Positions 6,396-7,993 of a DNA stretch of 7,993 bases are shown here, in pieces. Position numbers and translations under genes: made by a program. Under the pieces are notes generated by a model that was not told where the DNA came from, searched no databases, and saw only the letters and a program-made list of their open reading frames with translations. Within the stretch, counting starts at the first letter, position 1, and the number at the start of each line of letters is the position of its first letter. This stretch comes from CAZEFK01 sp964511405 (GTDB lineage: Bacteria > Pseudomonadota > Alphaproteobacteria > Elsterales > Elsteraceae), in NCBI GenBank assembly GCA_964511405.1, contig CAZEFK010000277.1, positions 1-7,993 of the forward strand, given 5' to 3'.

Positions 6396-7415
6396 TTAGA
6401 CGCAGTAGGTCTTCAGGGGCGGGAAGCCGTTGAAGTTGACCGCGCAATAGCTCGACGTGGCGCTGGCCGCCCCGTCAATATGCAACACCGGAGGCGTCTG
6501 ATCTATGTTGATCGCCGCCGTCCGTACGGCTTCCACGTTGCTCGCGGGATCGGCTGAACGGTACAGCACACTGTACTGGTTGTCTTGCGTGAGAGTCAGG
6601 GCAGACGTGTAGGTCTGCCACGTCGTGCCGTTGTCCGTGCTATAGCTCGTAGTCAGCGCGCTGCTGTCGTCGTCTGGATCGGCCGCTTGCAGCGTTACCG
6701 TCACCGGACCGCGATACCAGCCGTTGGAGCCAAGCTGGCCGCTGAGTGTCGCGGTGGTGGTCGGCGCCGTGCTGTCGGGCACGTAGGAGACGTCGGCACG
6801 ATAGAGCAGGCCGGCGGGGTTGCCGAAAGCGTCGAAGCAACAATCGTTCGTGACCTTCGCCGTAATCGTGTTCTCGCCGGGCCGCAGAGCAGAGCTCACA
6901 TCAAAGTTGGAGACAACGGTAAAGTTGTGATTCTGGCCAATCTCGATGCCGTTCACCTGTAGGTCGAAGCCGTTATCAGCCGTGATCTGGATGCCGCCGG
7001 AAATGCTAGTCGCGTTCGGCGGAATCGTAAACGTCTTGGTGAAAGTGACGGGATGGTTATCTTGCGAGGGCTGCGTGAGCCGCGTCTCCCAGATCCAATG
7101 GGCGTCTGGAATGGATGCGGCAAGCCAGGCAGCGCCGGTGCAGAAGCCATTCGCGTCTACGCCGGAACAGCCAGCATGCCCATACGTCAGGACGGCGGTT
7201 CCGGCATTCCCCACGTCGTCGGTGAATGGATCACCGGGTGCGCTGACGAGGGTAACATTGACGCGGGCTGGTGAGGCGTGGGCGCCCACTTGCCACATGA
7301 TGGCGGCGCCGGCGAGCGCCACGAGCAGCAGCGCCGCGAGCACGATCGTGAGCGGGCGTTTCGCGCGGATAGACGTGCGGATAGATGAGCGCACAAATGA
7401 GAGCAGACGTTTCAA
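6396..7415 (-). CDS. Exported beta-sandwich protein with Gal-binding-like and OmpL47/Ig-like domains, function unknown
   Basis: The 339-residue product has a Lys/Arg-rich start (1-20), a hydrophobic segment (21-41) and a possible signal-peptidase site after AHA (45-47), so it is exported or membrane-anchored. Residues about 103-211 resemble a galactose-binding-like jelly roll: ADNGFDLQVNG, then FDVSSALRPGENTI, then NPAGLLYRADVSY. Residues about 214-306 resemble an OmpL47/Ig-like beta repeat, with NGWYRGPVTVTL and YSTDNGTTWQTYT. A DQTPP linker then opens what would be another repeat, but the protein ends after about 30 residues with two Cys (324, 338). There are six Cys in all. The start is a TTG at 7415-7413, because an in-frame TGA lies two codons upstream and AAAGGTGG (7430-7423) is 7 bases away. 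Base composition is less GC-rich than the left block. No enzyme motif is visible. It may be a surface or adhesive protein, but that is a guess. Confidence 0.75.
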   Translation of the reverse strand: MKRLLSFVRSSIRTSIRAKRPLTIVLAALLLVALAGAAIMWQVGAHASPARVNVTLVSAPGDPFTDDVGNAGTAVLTYGHAGCSGVDANGFCTGAAWLAASIPDAHWIWETRLTQPSQDNHPVTFTKTFTIPPNATSISGGIQITADNGFDLQVNGIEIGQNHNFTVVSNFDVSSALRPGENTITAKVTNDCCFDAFGNPAGLLYRADVSYVPDSTAPTTTATLSGQLGSNGWYRGPVTVTLQAADPDDDSSALTTSYSTDNGTTWQTYTSALTLTQDNQYSVLYRSADPASNVEAVRTAAINIDQTPPVLHIDGAASATSSYCAVNFNGFPPLKTYCV

Positions 7416-7422
7416 CCATCAA

Positions 7423-7430
7423 CCACCTTT
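7423..7430 (-). promoter_or_regulatory. Shine-Dalgarno supporting the TTG start at 7415
   Basis: AAAGGTGG lies 7 bases before the TTG. An ATG in another frame (7420-7418) opens only a short Arg/Pro-rich frame, so the TTG is preferred. Confidence 0.6.
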
Positions 7431-7496
7431 CACACCACTGGCCGGCTTCCAGAGCATGCGATGCCGGCCCTTACCCCATGCGTATCCTGCCCCTCC

Positions 7497-7524
7497 TAGT
7501 TACAGTGCAACGGGCAAGCGGCAA
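7497..7524 (-). promoter_or_regulatory. Possible sigma-70-like promoter for the exported-protein gene
   Basis: On the minus strand TTGCCG (7524-7519) and TAACTA (7502-7497) are 16 bases apart, about 80 bases before the TTG start. The match is partial and rests on sequence alone. The 152-base gap (7416-7567) holds nothing else I can assign with confidence. Confidence 0.25.
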
Positions 7525-7567
7525 GTTTGTAACCTACCGATGGTGAGATGGTAACTTTGCGTGCTGC

Positions 7568-7993
7568 CTATTGCGGGCTGCCATACCCGTAGAGGAAGTA
7601 TTGCTCTGTCTGCTCCACAACGCAATTCCATCCCAGATCCGCGAGGCGCAGCCGCAGCGATTCGCGGCGATAGAACACCTTGACGATGCGATACTCCTGT
7701 CCATCGTTGAGCCGGCGGGTGACGGCGGTAGCCTCGCGTCCCTCAAGCAGGTGATCCGCGGCCGTCGAAGTCTCGGCGTAGAGCGAGTCCACAAAGAACA
7801 CGCGGCCACCAGGCGCCAGCGCCGCCCGCACGAGCGCCCAGAATCCGGCGAACCGCTCTGCTGGAACGTGCGAGAGAAAGAATCCGACGAATACGGCATC
7901 GTAGCACTGCTCTGGCTGCCACGCGAAGAGGTCCGCCTGTAGGTAGGCCACGCGGGCGGCGGCGCTCTCCAGCCGCGCACGATTGAGCGCCAG
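7568..7993 (-). CDS. SAM-dependent class I methyltransferase, C-terminal part (5' end beyond window)
   Basis: The frame is open to the right window edge, giving the last 141 residues of a Rossmann-fold methyltransferase. The acidic D in LQADLF (motif II/III area), YDAVFVGFFLSHVP (motif IV-like) and LAPGGRVFFVDSLY (the post-motif beta strand typical of the Methyltransf_11/25 type) are visible. The SAM-binding GxGxG would lie off the window. The tail, with GQEYRIVKVFYRRESLRLRL and YFLYGYGSPQ, resembles small-molecule or lipid methyltransferases of unknown substrate. A GTG at 7951 could be mistaken for a start, but the fold would then lack its SAM site and the frame continues upstream, so the true start is outside. 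It reads toward the exported-protein gene, 152 bp away. Substrate is not assignable. Confidence 0.82.
   Translation of the reverse strand: MALNRARLESAAARVAYLQADLFAWQPEQCYDAVFVGFFLSHVPAERFAGFWALVRAALAPGGRVFFVDSLYAETSTAADHLLEGREATAVTRRLNDGQEYRIVKVFYRRESLRLRLADLGWNCVVEQTEQYFLYGYGSPQ

Noticed and set aside
7440..7469. GGCCGGC/GCCGGCC inverted repeat in the leader of the exported-protein gene as a riboswitch or attenuator
   Set aside because: Only a 7-bp stem with a 16-base loop, easily found by chance in GC-rich DNA, and no riboswitch core or terminator alternative is seen.
1..7993. CRISPR array, tRNA, rRNA, insertion sequence or phage genes
   Set aside because: No regularly spaced repeats, cloverleaf-like sequence, transposase or integrase motif, or terminal repeats were seen on either strand.

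Overview
The window looks like chromosomal DNA from a GC-rich alphaproteobacterium (by eye about two-thirds G+C over the left 6.3 kb). I infer the class from four things: a bacterial-type topoisomerase IB, a DUF3309 mini-protein, a phasin-like protein, and sequences matching the alphaproteobacterial general-stress sigma factor EcfG promoter (GGAAC, 16-17 bases, CGTT). I cannot name a genus.

Left block, positions 1-5762, all on the minus strand: a tightly packed unit read from right to left. It runs DNA topoisomerase IB, a 50-residue DUF3309 membrane mini-protein, trehalose-6-phosphate synthase (otsA), maltosyltransferase (glgE) and trehalose synthase (treS, cut by the left window edge). Junctions are -4, +10, +16 and -11 bp, and two of the stop codons lie inside the next gene's Shine-Dalgarno. 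OtsA makes trehalose-6-phosphate. TreS interconverts trehalose and maltose. GlgE adds maltose units from maltose-1-phosphate to alpha-glucan. The block therefore joins compatible-solute synthesis to glucan storage, with a DNA topoisomerase at its head. No otsB, maltokinase or glgB is visible, though they could lie beyond position 1.

Control region, 5763-5882: a divergent intergenic stretch between topoisomerase IB and a plus-strand phasin-like gene (5883-6320). It holds one palindromic element, GGAAC-N18-GTTCC, that reads as an EcfG-type promoter on both strands. A second match, GGAAC-N17-CGTT, lies inside the 3' end of the topoisomerase gene and points at DUF3309-otsA-glgE-treS. Together they suggest the whole locus belongs to the PhyR-NepR-EcfG general stress regulon. 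This is the most interesting feature of the window.

Right block, 6321-7993: a perfect 15-bp GC hairpin separates the phasin-like gene from a convergent minus-strand gene. That gene encodes an exported, Cys-containing beta-sandwich protein. Upstream of it is the C-terminal part of a SAM-dependent methyltransferase, cut by the right edge. This block is visibly less GC-rich and has no functional link to the stress locus, so it may be accessory or horizontally acquired.
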